Shown here in pieces: positions 1 through 8,858 of a DNA stretch of 64,000 bases. A model generated the notes under the pieces. That model was not told the origin of the DNA. It did not search any database and saw nothing but the letters and a program-made list of their open reading frames with translations. Source of the DNA: Deltaproteobacteria bacterium. Lineage in GTDB: Bacteria; Myxococcota_A; Polyangia; Haliangiales; Haliangiaceae. Position numbers and translations under genes: made by a program. Every line of letters starts with the position of its first letter. The first letter of the stretch is position 1. The stretch lies in NCBI GenBank assembly GCA_020630875.1, contig JAHDIH010000001.1:372001-436000 (forward strand), read 5' to 3'.

Positions 1-1
1 A

Positions 2-1054
2 TATCCCTTGCATCAAAAAGCTTGGGTGAAAGAGCTGACCTCAGAAAAACTACCAAACAAATTTGAGTGGAAACCTCGCTCTTCAGAAAAGCTCGCGAGC
101 ATGGCTGGTGAGCACGTCGATGACGCGTTAGGGGAAGGAGAAGTCGATCATCTTACTCGCGCGTTTCCTCACGATCTCAGCCAGACCCAAAGTCCCCATA
201 AAAGAGTCCGGGCAACCCCAGCTCTGGACCGCTTACTTTTTTCGACTGCCCGCAAAGCCATAGAGAACGAGTTGCTTGATGTCAACGAAACTTCGTTGCT
301 AGGGTTGAGCTTGTCTGCACACGATTACGCAGGTCATATTTGGGGGCAAGAGTCTTGGGAGAGAAGAGAGGTGCTTCTTCGAGCGGATGAAGGCCTCGGT
401 GACTTTTTATCATTTCTGCAACAACACTATGGAAAGAACTTTACCGTCGTGCTCACCAGCGACCATGGCGCTACACCTTTGGTGGAGAATAGTATTTCCA
501 AAGGCCACGATGCGTCCCGGATTCTTGCGAAAGACGTTTTTGCAGTAGCGGACGCTGCTGCCAGAAGTGTTCTCGGTACGCCAAAGACTACTTGGGTTTT
601 AGGAGTTTTATCTCCCAATGTATTTCTTAGTGACGAGCTCAAAAACCATCCTAGATTCAAGGAAGCGAAAGCAGCCATGCTTTCAGCCTTAGTGGGGGTA
701 AAAAATATTCAAGACGTTATCGATACTGCGTCTTTTTCTGATTGTAATGAGCTCGCAGGGGTAAAGCTGGCAGTTTGCAAAACTACATTCTCCGGAAGAA
801 CGGGAGATCTATTTTTGCTGCCGACTCCTCTGAGTTGGACAAGCAATGGCTATCGGTCTGGGACCCATCATAATGCACCTCACAACTATGAAAGGGAAAT
901 TCCGCTCCTGATCTATTCGCCATCAAGACCTCAGTGGGCCGAGTGCATTGCCCAAAGTATCAACAAGAACGTAGACGTGGCGCACGCTATCGCTACATCC
1001 TTTGGGATACCTCTTGAAAACCGAGAAAATGTCGGAAAGCAATGTGGAATTTAG
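2..1054 (+). CDS. Alkaline phosphatase superfamily protein (type I phosphodiesterase-like), 5' end outside window
   Basis: The reading frame is open to the left edge, so the N-terminus is missing; an internal TTG at 8 is not a convincing start. Visible motifs fit the alkaline phosphatase/nucleotide pyrophosphatase fold: LSAHDYAGHIWG (the 'S..DYVGH.YGP' metal-site motif), a following helix with ADEGLGDFL, then TSDHGATPL (metal-binding Asp-His), and near the C-terminus a THHNAPHNYEREIPLLIY segment like the third metal-site region of PafA-type phosphatases. Family members hydrolyse phosphate mono- or diesters with two zinc ions, usually in the periplasm. The nucleophile Thr/Ser lies in the missing part, so substrate and secretion cannot be judged. 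It converges on the leftward genes that follow. Confidence 0.8.
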   Translation, partial: YPLHQKAWVKELTSEKLPNKFEWKPRSSEKLASMAGEHVDDALGEGEVDHLTRAFPHDLSQTQSPHKRVRATPALDRLLFSTARKAIENELLDVNETSLLGLSLSAHDYAGHIWGQESWERREVLLRADEGLGDFLSFLQQHYGKNFTVVLTSDHGATPLVENSISKGHDASRILAKDVFAVADAAARSVLGTPKTTWVLGVLSPNVFLSDELKNHPRFKEAKAAMLSALVGVKNIQDVIDTASFSDCNELAGVKLAVCKTTFSGRTGDLFLLPTPLSWTSNGYRSGTHHNAPHNYEREIPLLIYSPSRPQWAECIAQSINKNVDVAHAIATSFGIPLENRENVGKQCGI

Positions 1055-1058
1055 TCAG

Positions 1059-1346
1059 CTAACCCGCCGACTGGCGTCGCACGACTGTCAAAAGTAAGAA
1101 TCCCATACCTGCGGCTACCGCTGTTCCAATCACCAGCTTGCCCGTTTGGTAGGGGGCTCCAGTAGCTTTCCCTTTGCGGAATGCTACAAATCCTGACGGT
1201 TTTTGGGTGTTCGCTTCGTGTTCCACTAGTGCCGTTGGCCGTAACGCTTCCGACCTATTGGCTAGCCCTCGGCTAGCTTGTACGACAAAAATTACGACTA
1301 CAAACGTGACTACCGCAGCGATTGCCACTAAAGCAGATTTTCCCAT
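1059..1346 (-). CDS. Small membrane protein with N- and C-terminal hydrophobic helices
   Basis: Ninety-five residues starting MGKSALVAIAAVV. One hydrophobic segment spans about residues 4-24 and another about 72-88, ending VVRRQSAG; the middle is polar. No family recognised. It starts 9 bases after the stop of the GT51 gene on the same strand and so is probably co-transcribed. It could be a small accessory envelope protein, but nothing in the sequence gives a function. Confidence 0.55.
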   Translation of the reverse strand: MGKSALVAIAAVVTFVVVIFVVQASRGLANRSEALRPTALVEHEANTQKPSGFVAFRKGKATGAPYQTGKLVIGTAVAAGMGFLLLTVVRRQSAG

Positions 1347-1355
1347 AATAGGACC

Positions 1356-3743
1356 CTACAGCGGATCGACCGCAGAATCTAGTGGTTCTTTGGGGACACT
1401 GGATTGCACCGAGGGAGGTGCAATCGCGGGCTGTTGCGCAGCATCATCGTCCTCAGTGGCTATTGCGTCGTTTGGAACATCTCCATCGGCAGCTGGAGCT
1501 AGAACTTCCGGCAATGCGTCTAGGGGAACTTCAGGAAGAGGGGGGCGAGGGGGATGCAAACCTTCTACGCGACGAACACTTACCCGTTTGGTTCGCTTGG
1601 GAGCCTCTTCACTTGTCTGTCTTTGGTTCGCCATTAGCTTTTGAATTTTTGCCAAACAGGCGGTTTCGTCCTGCGGATCTCTATTAAAAACGAGCACAGA
1701 GTTTAGTGCTGGTACTAGTTGTTGCTCCGTCAATCGGCCACGACGAACCATCGTCCGAAGTATTCGTTCGATCTTGCCTTTTTGCCACTTTGAAACCTCA
1801 CCTGTGCAAAACGAGCGAGAACGCTTTTTTGGATTCGGCATGATTGACGAGATGTACGCACTTTCTCTTGGCGAAAGCTCACCTGCGGTCTTGCCAAAGT
1901 AGTACGAAGCCGCAGGGCCGATTCCGTATACGTTTGGTCCAAACTCAACCGCATTGAGGTAGACCTCAAATATTCTATCCTTTTCTATCGCTGTCTCGAC
2001 ATGCCACGTCAAAAATAGTTCCTGTAGTTTTCTTGATAGGGTTTTTTGTCGATAGAGGAATACATTTTTTACCATTTGCATGGTGATACTTGAGGCTCCC
2101 CATTTGAACCTGCCTGCTTTCAAGTTCTTTAAAAGAGCAGTTCGGAACTCGCTTACAATGAAGCCTCGGTGTCTGTAAAACCTGCTGTCTTCTGTTGTGA
2201 TTAATGAGTTTCGTAAGTGCGGAGAAATGGACTGAAGTGGGTAGTAATTGGGGTTGTCGGGACCAATCAAGATACGCTTCCACTTATCTTTTTCGACCTC
2301 TACGGTATGAACGAACTGTTTCGAAATGTTGATGACCTTAGTACTACCTGTGTTTCTCACCTTACAATTGCGGATTCCCACGCTACCATCGAGCTTCAAT
2401 GCTTCGAGGTTTCCCCAGTCAACTTCTAAGTTGATGTTCGATGAAAAGTCTCCAGTGAGCTTGTAGCGGCTTAGCTGCGGAATCATCGCTTTGGGAATGG
2501 CTTTCTTCACATCTGCACAGGGCACTGTAGGAACCTTCATGTTGGCGGTTAGAAAGTCATTTTCTGCTGGAACACCTTCACGTACTCCTCCAGCCTTCTG
2601 GTACTCTCCGGTAATTCGTAACGCCACTCCTTTGCTAGAAAGCTCGGCTTTTTTTATTACGGCTTTTTTTTCAGCGAATGAATACGTTGTGTCAATCACC
2701 CCTGAGAGGGACACTTCTCTCAGCGTTCTGCTAGCGAGCCTAGGATGGTTAATATTGGCATTTTCAACGCTGATGTTGCCTTGCGCTGCGACAACGGATT
2801 TACTGAAATCAACTTTCAAGGCCGCGCCTAAGACGGTTTCATCCACATCGACAAACATGGCGTCGGCAATGAAGTCTTTGATTCGCGAAAGATGAAAAGA
2901 GGAGGCTGTCACGTCGACGGAGCCTTGTTGCAACCGTAAGTCACCTTGCCCTTTGGCCTGCCATAGCTTTTCGCTCGCGCCTCCAAAACTACCGTCAAAA
3001 TTGATTGCCAGCTTTTTCTCTGGGGTGATCGAGGCCTGACCATCTATCGCGCTAAGCTGCATTCCTTTCCAAAGATCAATCGTTCCGCCTTGAAGTACAA
3101 TAGTGGCTCCTTTGCGGCTGGCCGACAACGAGGCATTCTTTAGCTCAACCGAACTTCCCAGCGGGCCTTCTCCCACGAAAAGTGGTAAATGAAGCGAGGC
3201 GCCTGCTCCTTTGGTATAGGTCCCTTCCACGTCGTTGGCGGAAAGAACGACTCCATTGTCGTCGTTGACGTATGAAATCAATCCCTTTGAGAGGGTAATC
3301 GTTTGCGGCATCAACGTAGATTTTTTTCCCGGCTTGCTTTCTTGTTGGCGTAGGCGAGATTTAAGCGTTTCAAAGTTGCTGGTACCTTCTCCTTCTCTGA
3401 GTTGAAGCTCCCATCCTGTGATGCTTCCGGTATTGACCTTTACGCTGCCGACCAGACTTCTAAAGTAGGAGAAAGAAATTGCTGCGTGGTCAATTTTGAG
3501 AAGGGGAGCGTCTGGCGCACCAATAATCACGTTTTTTAGTGTCGCGTTTCCAAGGCCGATATCTATTTCACTGATGGAAACTTTTTGACCGGTAACCCGT
3601 TGCAGATGGCTTAGTGCTTTTTTTCGAGCCATTCGCTCACCTATCGCGCCGTAGAGAATCACTCCAAACACCAGGTAGAGAACCAAAAGTCCTCCGCCTA
3701 TGCCGCATGCCCATTTCTGGCGTTTACTTAGCTTCTTGAGCAC
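1356..3743 (-). CDS. AsmA-like/GT51 monofunctional peptidoglycan glycosyltransferase
   Basis: 795 residues, GTG start. A single membrane helix lies at about residues 12-33. Residues about 40-480 are beta-rich and resemble the AsmA-type N-terminus (KVSISEIDIGLGNATLKNV). From about 490 to 690 a GT51 (penicillin-binding transglycosylase) domain follows: TTEDSRFYRHRGF holds the catalytic Glu, GASSITMQMVKNVFL matches the GxSTITQQ motif, then LSRKLQE and VYLNAVEFG. There is no transpeptidase domain. GT51 enzymes polymerise lipid II into glycan strands at the periplasmic face. The C-terminal 100 residues are Pro/Ala/acidic and look disordered. Family assignment is firm; the role of the AsmA-like region is inference. 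Confidence 0.9.
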   Translation of the reverse strand: MLKKLSKRQKWACGIGGGLLVLYLVFGVILYGAIGERMARKKALSHLQRVTGQKVSISEIDIGLGNATLKNVIIGAPDAPLLKIDHAAISFSYFRSLVGSVKVNTGSITGWELQLREGEGTSNFETLKSRLRQQESKPGKKSTLMPQTITLSKGLISYVNDDNGVVLSANDVEGTYTKGAGASLHLPLFVGEGPLGSSVELKNASLSASRKGATIVLQGGTIDLWKGMQLSAIDGQASITPEKKLAINFDGSFGGASEKLWQAKGQGDLRLQQGSVDVTASSFHLSRIKDFIADAMFVDVDETVLGAALKVDFSKSVVAAQGNISVENANINHPRLASRTLREVSLSGVIDTTYSFAEKKAVIKKAELSSKGVALRITGEYQKAGGVREGVPAENDFLTANMKVPTVPCADVKKAIPKAMIPQLSRYKLTGDFSSNINLEVDWGNLEALKLDGSVGIRNCKVRNTGSTKVINISKQFVHTVEVEKDKWKRILIGPDNPNYYPLQSISPHLRNSLITTEDSRFYRHRGFIVSEFRTALLKNLKAGRFKWGASSITMQMVKNVFLYRQKTLSRKLQELFLTWHVETAIEKDRIFEVYLNAVEFGPNVYGIGPAASYYFGKTAGELSPRESAYISSIMPNPKKRSRSFCTGEVSKWQKGKIERILRTMVRRGRLTEQQLVPALNSVLVFNRDPQDETACLAKIQKLMANQRQTSEEAPKRTKRVSVRRVEGLHPPRPPLPEVPLDALPEVLAPAADGDVPNDAIATEDDDAAQQPAIAPPSVQSSVPKEPLDSAVDPL

Positions 3744-3750
3744 GACCTAG

Positions 3751-3778
3751 TATGTATCACAATCGCTAAGAGGTGCAA
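3751..3778 (-). promoter_or_regulatory. Leaderless-type promoter of the GT51 gene
   Basis: On the minus strand: -35 TTGCAC (3778-3773), 16-base spacer, extended -10 TGATACATA (hexamer TACATA at 3756-3751), then 7 bases to the GTG start at 3743. No Shine-Dalgarno sequence fits between. The predicted transcript would begin at or next to the start codon. Confidence 0.6.
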
Positions 3779-3800
3779 TCGAAGCATTTCGCTCCCTGCC

Positions 3801-3844
3801 GAAAAAGACTCCGCGGATGCCGCTTAAAGCAGCATCCGCGGAGC
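3801..3844 (-). terminator. Rho-independent terminator of the DUF1554-like lipoprotein gene
   Basis: Perfect 12-base inverted repeat CTCCGCGGATGC (3809-3820) / GCATCCGCGGAG (3832-3843) with an 11-base loop. Read on the minus strand it is followed by TCTTTTTC, so it ends transcription of the leftward gene that stops at 3874. Confidence 0.85.
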
Positions 3845-3873
3845 ATCTCCGTTAGCTTTTATCTAACTGGCTC

Positions 3874-5508
3874 TTATTGTTCTACGCAAAGTAGCTTGTA
3901 GATGCCAGAGCAAGCTTCAATTTGGTCATGGATTGCTACTTTCTCGTCTACCCGGGAGCTCCCGCCGGTAGATGTCGAAGCTGACCAGCTTACGCAGTTG
4001 TCGGTACCAGCCGGCTGCAGCGTGGTCCAGTCGTCAAAGATTCCTGTCCAGACTCTATCAGTGGCGTTAGTGTTTTCTCCGTAGAAGATTGTGCTGATAA
4101 GTGGAAGGGGGATAATTCCATTTTGGTTAGTGGTACCAATCAGTGTGCCCGCGGGACGGATGTATCGAGTGTTTGGCGCCATTACCCAATCGATGTGTTC
4201 TGCGGTGCTTCCGTTGGCACAGTTTGCGGTTGTGCAAGCAACCCGATTGGATTGGTCTACAAGGAGAGCTTTGAAGGTCGCCGCATTCGGCTTGCTTGGA
4301 TCACTTGCACATTTGGCATCTGCTCCAGCGATACCACCAATATTTCCGTTGGTACCGAGAGTCGTGAGGTAAATGTTCTTGGCTGGTATGCAGTTCACGT
4401 CAGCATTGGTCACGTTTGCGGTTGCGATGGTTCCACTTGCTGTCGCAAAAACAGGACTACAGTGGTAGCCGACCGGTTGTGAAGCTAAAAGCGCAGAGAC
4501 CGAGTAAGCTGCGCCGTCTGCAAGTGCTGTTGGAAACGTGTACGCTCCATCGGCCGATAGCGTGATGTCGTCGCCGCCATTGTTTTGTAGTGTGACGGTT
4601 CCTACGAGGCCTGTGATGGTTCCACCTACGGTGAAAGTCGTAGCGGTGTTGGTAGTGCACGTAACGACTACGTTAGTTACATTGGCACCTGAAACCGTAC
4701 CAGAACCAGATGTAACTGCGCACGTTTGATTGGTTGGTTGGGTAAATACGGTGACGGCGTAGGTTGTTGCGTCGTCAATTGGCGTTGCAAAGGTGAATGC
4801 ACCATCACTGGACACAGAAAGGTTGTCACCAGCGTTGTTTTGCAGCACGACCGTACCAGTGAGACCCGATACGTCTCCGCCGATGGTATACTGTGGAGTT
4901 GTATTGGTAACGCATGTCACCACTACGTTGGTCACGTTGGCTGTCGCAGTTCCTGAGCCAGAAGCTACCGTGCAAGTTTGTCCTGTTGGTTGCGAAAATA
5001 CGGTCACCGCGTAGGCGCTGTTGTCGTTCACTGCGGTGGCAAAAGTGAATCCGCCATCAGCGTTAAGTGCTACGTCATCTCCACCATTGTTTTGAAGTAC
5101 AATGTTACCAGTGAGGCCGGTCACGGAGCCACCAATGGTCCACGTGTTAGCAGTCGTGGCTACGCATGTGACGGCAACGTTCATTACCTGAGATGTCGCA
5201 GTTCCACTACCACTTGTTACCGTACAAGTTTGTCCTACGGGTTGTGTTGCTACGGATACGGTGTACGCACCGTTTTCTGCGACAGGTGTCGCGAATTGAA
5301 AGCTTCCGTCCATCGAAATGGTTACGTCGTCACCACCGTTGTTTTGCAGTACTACCGTTCCATTAAGGCCAGAGACGGTCCCACCGATTGCGTACGTGGT
5401 ACCGACTGGAGGTGCGTCTACGCCTCCGTTATTGTTACCATTCGCATTGTCGCCACAACCCCAAAGAGCCATCGCGCATGCACCAACTAATAATTTTAAA
5501 TTCCCCAT
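3874..5508 (-). CDS. Lipoprotein with four ~83-residue repeats and a C-terminal DUF1554-like domain
   Basis: 544 residues. The signal peptide ends in a lipobox, ALWGC, with Cys18. Four tandem repeats of about 83 residues follow from about residue 38, each starting Y/W/F-x-IGG-x-V/I-x-GL and containing VLQNNGGDD and a closing VTC; each carries two conserved cysteines (TC...VTC). From about residue 375 the C-terminal part (NIYLTTLGTNGNIGGIAGADAKC ... LLCVEQ is its range) resembles DUF1554, a lectin-like domain common in exported proteins of Leptospira and deltaproteobacteria. It is a surface or periplasmic lipoprotein by inference. Repeat DNA is conserved enough for unit gain or loss. Confidence 0.8.
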   Translation of the reverse strand: MGNLKLLVGACAMALWGCGDNANGNNNGGVDAPPVGTTYAIGGTVSGLNGTVVLQNNGGDDVTISMDGSFQFATPVAENGAYTVSVATQPVGQTCTVTSGSGTATSQVMNVAVTCVATTANTWTIGGSVTGLTGNIVLQNNGGDDVALNADGGFTFATAVNDNSAYAVTVFSQPTGQTCTVASGSGTATANVTNVVVTCVTNTTPQYTIGGDVSGLTGTVVLQNNAGDNLSVSSDGAFTFATPIDDATTYAVTVFTQPTNQTCAVTSGSGTVSGANVTNVVVTCTTNTATTFTVGGTITGLVGTVTLQNNGGDDITLSADGAYTFPTALADGAAYSVSALLASQPVGYHCSPVFATASGTIATANVTNADVNCIPAKNIYLTTLGTNGNIGGIAGADAKCASDPSKPNAATFKALLVDQSNRVACTTANCANGSTAEHIDWVMAPNTRYIRPAGTLIGTTNQNGIIPLPLISTIFYGENTNATDRVWTGIFDDWTTLQPAGTDNCVSWSASTSTGGSSRVDEKVAIHDQIEACSGIYKLLCVEQ

Positions 5509-5513
5509 ATGCC

Positions 5514-5531
5514 AGGCATGTTGCCATGCCT
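5514..5531 (-). promoter_or_regulatory. Hairpin directly before the lipoprotein start codon
   Basis: Inverted repeat AGGCATG-(TTGC)-CATGCCT on the plus strand; the minus-strand transcript would fold 7 pairs closed by a GCAA (GNRA-type) tetraloop 5 bases before ATG 5508. It occupies the ribosome-site position. A role in translation control is only a guess. Confidence 0.3.
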
Positions 5532-5665
5532 CAAAATGCTATGTCACGGCATAGGCCGACAAAATTCTTTAAGAATTTCAGAAGGTAATCCGTGAACGCA
5601 TTTTGGTCGGCTTAAAACTTGGTTTCCGTATGTTGGGGGTAGGTAGTGATCGCACACTGTGCGAC

Positions 5666-6103
5666 TTATAAGCAGCGGACTGCCAGTATTCGCCCGCTTT
5701 GTTTGGTTATATAAAAGAAACGGCCTTTGTCGAGTTTAATGGTGGTAGACCACAAGCGTTTGTTTTTAGCGTTCGTTGCAATCGCCGAGATAGTAAAGCG
5801 GCTTTTTTTACCTGGCCGTTTTGTAACGTCAGTGAGCACAGCCTTTAGCTTGTCCCCCTTGCTTAGCGATGCCGTTTGCGAGTCAAGAAGGTTAAACGTC
5901 ATTTGGTGCACACCCACCTTCTTGAAGACGTTCCATCTACTAAACTCCGGAGATTTAAAAACCTTTTTAAGTTTGGGAGGCAGTGTTTTGTCGATTGCTG
6001 GCGCGCCGCCTTTCGACGCCGCAACTTCGCTCACGGTACATTGATGTTGAGCGTTGGCATGGTTCGCAAGAACAAAGATTAGGGTTACAAACAACGTTTT
6101 CAT
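5666..6103 (-). CDS. Small exported protein downstream of a sigma/anti-sigma pair
   Basis: 145 residues with a clear signal peptide (MKTLFVTLIFVLANHANAQ, cleavage after NAQ or nearby). The mature part is basic, with one Cys near the N-terminus and one near the C-terminus (VRCL end), possibly a disulfide. No family recognised. Its ATG overlaps the stop of the anti-sigma-like gene by four bases, so it is the third gene of the ECF sigma operon and may be an envelope sensor or an output of that system. A small CGCACA-C-TGTGCG palindrome (5651-5663) lies just after the stop without a T-run. Confidence 0.7.
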   Translation of the reverse strand: MKTLFVTLIFVLANHANAQHQCTVSEVAASKGGAPAIDKTLPPKLKKVFKSPEFSRWNVFKKVGVHQMTFNLLDSQTASLSKGDKLKAVLTDVTKRPGKKSRFTISAIATNAKNKRLWSTTIKLDKGRFFYITKQSGRILAVRCL

Positions 6104-6651
6104 ATTTCATCTCCACTTTCATCATCAATCCAAATCATGGTGGTTTCTCCGTCATCGTCGACGACGGAATAGATAGCCCCTTGGCCTTGGTCAATTTCCA
6201 GTTTTTGCACTTCCGTTGGTGCGCCAGATACCGGAATTGTTGGGGCAGGCGAACTGCTATTACTAATTTGAGCTACTGGCGTGTCAGCTCCACCATCGTG
6301 ATGGTGCGTATCCTCACGCATCAAGAAAAGAGCGGCGACGGCCGCAGCGGAAAGGCCTGCAACCGCAAAGTACCCCTTTGGGCCCTGCATCCAATGGATT
6401 AGCTTTTCCCAGAATGGTTTTTGAGCGGAAGGTTTTTTTGCCTCGGAGCTAGTAGCAATGGAGTCTCGTATTGAGAGCCAGGCGTTGGCTTGAGCATGGT
6501 CAAGTTCATCCGCCTCTAGCTCGACGTGAGTTCTCAGTAGTTCACCGAGATACGAGAAATCTGTACACTCATTTTTTTGCTGCGTATCAAGAGTACTTTG
6601 TAGTTGCTCGCCATCATAGTGAAGCATGGCATCGTGGTTGCTTTTAGTCAT
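6100..6651 (-). CDS. Putative anti-sigma factor, single-pass membrane protein
   Basis: 183 residues. Residues 1-95 are cytoplasmic and acidic, one hydrophobic helix lies at about 93-111 (GYFAVAGLSAAAVAALFLM), then a His-rich turn (DTHHHDGG) and an acidic periplasmic tail. No zinc-binding HxxxCxxC motif of ZAS anti-sigma factors is seen. The call rests on topology and on position: its start overlaps the 3' end of the ECF sigma gene by 8 bases, the standard arrangement for a sigma and its membrane-tethered antagonist. Confidence 0.6.
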   Translation of the reverse strand: MTKSNHDAMLHYDGEQLQSTLDTQQKNECTDFSYLGELLRTHVELEADELDHAQANAWLSIRDSIATSSEAKKPSAQKPFWEKLIHWMQGPKGYFAVAGLSAAAVAALFLMREDTHHHDGGADTPVAQISNSSSPAPTIPVSGAPTEVQKLEIDQGQGAIYSVVDDDGETTMIWIDDESGDEI

Positions 6652-7285
6652 GCTTTTTTTCTTTCATTAAGAGGGTGAGTGTTTGCTGCATGTTTTTACG
6701 TGCGTGGAACAGACGAGACATCACGGTGCCTTTGCTGCACTCTAGTACGTCAGCGATTTCATGGTAGGATAAGCCCTCAACCTCACGCATTACGATTACG
6801 GCTCGATGTTTATCCGAAAGTTTGCCTAAAGCTTCTTCTACGTGCTGTCTGATTTCTTTGCGCTGAATCGCCAGTGAGGGGTCTTGGCCAAGAATCGAAG
6901 GGAGTATTGCATGCTCAGTTTGCGCTGCGGCGATATCAAGTAGTGCTTCGGTGTCCTCGACTTGAACCTGACGTTTTCGTTTTCGTTTTCTGATGTAGTC
7001 GATGCACAAATTCATGACGATCCTGTAGAGCCAAGTGTAGAAACTCGACTTTCCTTCGAACTTGCTAAGGTTTCGGTGAGCCTTGATGAATGCATCTTGT
7101 ACGACGTCCTTGGCTTCATCGCCGTTTTTAAGGACTCCAATGGCAAGTTGAAGTGCTCGACGGTAATATCGGTTGAAGAGCACCTCGAAAGCAGCAGTAT
7201 CCCCGGCTTGTGCTTGTTTGACCAAGGTGATGTCATCAGTGTCCGCATCTACAGATATTGACGCCGCTGGGACCGGCTTATTCAT
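6644..7285 (-). CDS. ECF-family RNA polymerase sigma factor (RpoE-like)
   Basis: 213 residues. Region 2 is clear: FEVLFNRYYRRALQLA, then DVVQDAFIKAHRNL, FYTWLYRIVMNLCIDYIRKRKR. Region 4 is LSDKHRAVIVMREVEGLSYHEIADVLECSKGTVMSRLFHARKN, a helix-turn-helix that reads the -35 element. There is no region 3, as expected for ECF factors; a ~20-residue insert separates the two. It heads a three-gene operon with the anti-sigma and a small exported protein. Upstream on the minus strand a TATACC box ends 8 bases before ATG 7285, and a CAGAT-TATT-ATCTG palindrome lies at 7301-7314. Confidence 0.9.
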   Translation of the reverse strand: MNKPVPAASISVDADTDDITLVKQAQAGDTAAFEVLFNRYYRRALQLAIGVLKNGDEAKDVVQDAFIKAHRNLSKFEGKSSFYTWLYRIVMNLCIDYIRKRKRKRQVQVEDTEALLDIAAAQTEHAILPSILGQDPSLAIQRKEIRQHVEEALGKLSDKHRAVIVMREVEGLSYHEIADVLECSKGTVMSRLFHARKNMQQTLTLLMKEKKHD

Positions 7286-7368
7286 TACTCCCTGGTATAA
7301 CAGATTATTATCTGAATTCGCGGCTTTAAGAGCGATTTCCTCCGTAAAATAGCCAACCCATCAGCTGA

Positions 7369-8784
7369 TTATCCTACATTGGAGGCGAAGCCTCGCTTAA
7401 GTCCAAGCAGTATTAGCAAGAGCAACAAGGCGGACGGAAGAGTCTCTTCTCGAGAATTGCACCCTCCACCAGCCACGACCAAAGATGTGTCTGGCTCTGA
7501 GCTTTTAGGCGGGACGCTTCCGGCAGCCGCGACTTCGATGGAATAGCGTGCGGCCCCGACCACGCTCAAGTTAACCACGGATATTGCCATCGCTAACTCG
7601 TCACCTTGAAATTCATAGTCGGCATACCATGCGCCACTAGCAGACTCCTGGAATGGGTGGTACGTGATATCATCGAAGCGTTTGACCACAAGTGTGGCTT
7701 GAGCACCTGTTGGGCCGTCCCATAAATACCGCCTGGGCTCGACGCCAACTTCAAGTCCGATGGTGTTGTAGCCTAAGCGCTGAGGTGTTTTTTGAGTTAC
7801 TTCAAAAAAGGTGCCAATCTGCGAACTAAGGAACGCTGTTGAAAGGTTTTCGTAGGCTGGCGTTGCGGCAGCGTATGCCAACGCCCGTCGTTGCAATTCG
7901 TCTCCATTAGTGATGTCGTAGAATGCTTGATGTGCAGCGAAACGAGCGACGGTCTTATCAAACATCAATCCGTCTTCGTCTAAGATACTCGAGATGTGGT
8001 CTGTTGGAGACGAAGGGATTGTTTCAGCGCTCCATAGCCGAAAAAGTAGTTCATCAACATTTTCATTTTCGATGAGGTGTTGAAAATAAATACCGGCACC
8101 GTAGTGCCTCGAACCTGCTGGGTTGTCGTCAGCCAAGTCAAATCGATAGCTTGTGAGAGGGTACTCCGGAGTCACGGCGAATGGACCGTAAAATGCGAAG
8201 TAAAAGTCGTCCTCTGGAAGGACTGCTGCGGTGGCGGTCTCAGCAGTTGATTCCCAAAGCCAACCGCTGCCAAAGTTGAAGTCAGCGTTGGTCGAGAGCT
8301 GTATTAAGTGCATCAATTCGTGAGGAATCGTATGCTCCATGTACCCAGGACTTGTGTCAAAGAGATTACCGTTGACTCTCATGAAGGGATAGCCTTCACT
8401 ATCCACCCAGGCTACCCCTGCCGCTCCACCAATATCTTCCGCAGTCGGAACCACGTAGATATTAATGAGGTATTCATTACTTCCTGTAATCGTTGGCAGC
8501 CCCATGGCTTCAAACTTTTCCAATGCTTCTTCAGCAGAAGCGAGCATGGTAGACACCTCATCCTCTGATAGGGGCAGCGTGCCCCAGTGCAAAGCAAAGT
8601 TTTCTGAAACCGCGTTGTTTTCAGTCATCCCCAAACTAAATCTTAGTTGCTTGGTGAGGAAGGTTACCTTGTTTGATTTTGCCAGTGCAGGTTTGGGTTG
8701 ACCAAGGTAGTGAGGCAACCCGCAGGTCGCGTCGGCTGTGTTACTTTGGAAGGCCAGTAGGGTAAAGATGAGTATAAGCCTCAT
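7369..8784 (-). CDS. Exported HExxH metallopeptidase-like protein with MYXO-CTERM-like tail
   Basis: 471 residues. Signal peptide MRLILIFTLLAFQSNTADA. Around residues 152-160 it has IPHELMHLIQ (HExxH zinc motif), followed about 20 residues on by WLWESTAETA, giving a candidate third ligand Glu; this suggests a gluzincin-type metallopeptidase. The C-terminus has GGGCN, then PSALLLLLILLGL and KRG, which matches the tripartite MYXO-CTERM sorting signal (Cys, helix, basic end), used by Myxococcota for processing and surface lipidation. A TATAGA box on the minus strand ends 8 bases before ATG 8784 and no ribosome site is seen. Peptidase activity is inferred from the motif only. Confidence 0.75.
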   Translation of the reverse strand: MRLILIFTLLAFQSNTADATCGLPHYLGQPKPALAKSNKVTFLTKQLRFSLGMTENNAVSENFALHWGTLPLSEDEVSTMLASAEEALEKFEAMGLPTITGSNEYLINIYVVPTAEDIGGAAGVAWVDSEGYPFMRVNGNLFDTSPGYMEHTIPHELMHLIQLSTNADFNFGSGWLWESTAETATAAVLPEDDFYFAFYGPFAVTPEYPLTSYRFDLADDNPAGSRHYGAGIYFQHLIENENVDELLFRLWSAETIPSSPTDHISSILDEDGLMFDKTVARFAAHQAFYDITNGDELQRRALAYAAATPAYENLSTAFLSSQIGTFFEVTQKTPQRLGYNTIGLEVGVEPRRYLWDGPTGAQATLVVKRFDDITYHPFQESASGAWYADYEFQGDELAMAISVVNLSVVGAARYSIEVAAAGSVPPKSSEPDTSLVVAGGGCNSREETLPSALLLLLILLGLKRGFASNVG

Positions 8785-8858
8785 CGAAGCACTCTATACT
8801 TTTAATCGCGACTTCTCAACCCATAAAACGAATTGCGCTCACTTTGTACGATAGTAAT

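Noticed and set aside
3809-3843. The GC-rich inverted repeat as an operator or attachment site
   Set aside because: The T-run after it on the minus strand and its place after the lipoprotein gene make it an ordinary terminator.
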